A stretch of 6,804 bases of DNA from Eubacteriales bacterium (lineage in GTDB: Bacteria; Bacillota; Clostridia; Oscillospirales; Acutalibacteraceae): positions 1 to 6,804 of the forward strand of contig JAUMXP010000089.1 of assembly GCA_030529125.1 (NCBI GenBank). The letters run 5' to 3'. Below, one piece after another: positions 6,328 through 6,804 of this stretch. Below the pieces are notes generated by a model. It made no database searches, had not been told where the DNA came from, and was given only the letters and a program-made list of their open reading frames with translations. The position numbers were made by a program, and so were the translations under genes. Position 1 is the first letter of the stretch, and every line of letters begins with the position of its first letter.

Positions 6328-6804
6328 TTAAGCAAAGAAAAGTTTAGAGAGTGTCATTGGATCAATGTACTCGCCGTCTTTATATACACGCATATTACCT
6401 GAAGCAATTTCGTCGATGAGCATAACTTTGCCTTCAGGATCGTAACCAAACTCAAACTTAATATCATAAAGAACTAAGCCTTTTTCCTTAAGATCATCAG
6501 CAACAATTCTAGTGATTCTCTGTGTCATAGCTTTCATATCTTCATACTGTTCGTCAGTCATAATACCTAAAGCTACTAAAGCGTCTTTTGTTACAAGTGG
6601 ATCGCCCTTTGCATCATCCTTGAATGTCATTTCAACATACTCAGGAAGATCAGCACCATCTTCAATATAATCACCATAACGACGAATAAAGCTACCAACT
6701 GCCTTATGACGACAAATAACCTCTAAGCCCTTACCAAATACTTTTGCAGGAAGAACTTCCATTGTTGTATCTTCGAGGTTAGCGTTTACATAATGTGTTC
6801 TGAT
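6328..6804 (-). CDS. purC: SAICAR synthetase (phosphoribosylaminoimidazole-succinocarboxamide synthase), 5' end outside window
   Basis: PurC couples CAIR with aspartate using ATP to make SAICAR. The frame is open from the right edge (IRTHYV...) to a TAA at 6330-6328, giving 158 C-terminal residues; about 65-75 N-terminal residues lie outside. The Met at 6762 is internal, because the homologous stretch continues upstream of it without a stop. In visible numbering, the conserved R32/G37-S38 core is in CRHKAVGSFIRRYG (31-44), and the second family signature is LYDIKFEFG (112-120). The next motif reads DEIASGNMRVY where E. coli has a DEFSPDGSRLW-type sequence. The protein then stops about 20 residues earlier than E. 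coli PurC, without the final helix region. I believe this short, divergent C-terminus is normal for a clostridial PurC subgroup rather than damage, since the frame and codon use look ordinary. It lies 38 bases upstream of purF. Confidence 0.94.
   Translation of the reverse strand: MRTHYVNANLEDTTMEVLPAKVFGKGLEVICRHKAVGSFIRRYGDYIEDGADLPEYVEMTFKDDAKGDPLVTKDALVALGIMTDEQYEDMKAMTQRITRIVADDLKEKGLVLYDIKFEFGYDPEGKVMLIDEIASGNMRVYKDGEYIDPMTLSKLFFA

Larger units (their letters stand above)
1..6804 (-). other. Purine biosynthesis operon purC-purF-purM-purN-purO-purH-purD (both ends outside window)
   Basis: Seven co-directional genes of one pathway follow each other with gaps of 38, 5, 27, 15, 15 and 18 bases. 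None of the gaps has room for a rho-independent terminator followed by a new promoter, and I found no GC-rich hairpin with a T-run in any of them. A single transcript entering from the right is the simplest reading. Regulation, for example by a purine riboswitch or PurR-type repressor, cannot be judged because the leader is outside the window. Confidence 0.92.

Noticed and set aside
1..6804. Possible mobile element, defence system, CRISPR or horizontally acquired island.
   Set aside because: All DNA is accounted for by seven pathway genes and short spacers. I saw no transposase, integrase, direct repeat pair or change in base composition.

Overview
The window is one continuous run of de novo purine (IMP) biosynthesis genes. 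All lie on the minus strand, so transcription runs from the right edge (6804) to the left edge (1). In transcription order they are purC (5' part outside the window), purF-like, purM, purN, a PurO-type IMP cyclohydrolase, a stand-alone AICAR formyltransferase, and purD (last few codons outside the window). Gaps between genes are only 5 to 38 bases, six of six visible stop codons are TAA, and every complete gene has a purine-rich Shine-Dalgarno sequence. This is the picture of a single polycistronic operon. I see no promoter, terminator, RNA gene, CRISPR array, mobile element or long repeat, and no gene-free stretch longer than 38 bases. The operon's promoter and any purine-responsive leader must lie beyond position 6804, and its end lies left of position 1.

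The organism is most likely an anaerobic, AT-rich Firmicute of class Clostridia (Ruminococcaceae/Lachnospiraceae-like gut bacterium). This rests on the base composition by eye, the strong Shine-Dalgarno sites, the gene order, and the PurF, PurC and PurO variants, which I recall as typical of those groups. I cannot place it to genus.

The genes cover most of the pathway: PurF makes phosphoribosylamine, PurD makes GAR, PurN formylates it to FGAR, PurM closes the ring to AIR, PurC makes SAICAR, the AICAR formyltransferase makes FAICAR, and the PurO-like enzyme closes it to IMP. PurL (FGAR to FGAM), PurE and PurB are not in the window; purE could sit just upstream of purC.

This is a housekeeping region, and I do not see an undescribed system in it. 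Three points deserve a second look. The PurF-family protein has lost the glutaminase nucleophile and other amidotransferase signature residues, while its PRPP and Fe-S cysteine motifs are intact. The usual bifunctional PurH is replaced by two separate proteins, the cyclohydrolase being of an unrelated (archaeal PurO-like) fold family. The formyltransferase resembles the C-terminal half of the animal ATIC enzyme much more than the same part of E. coli PurH.
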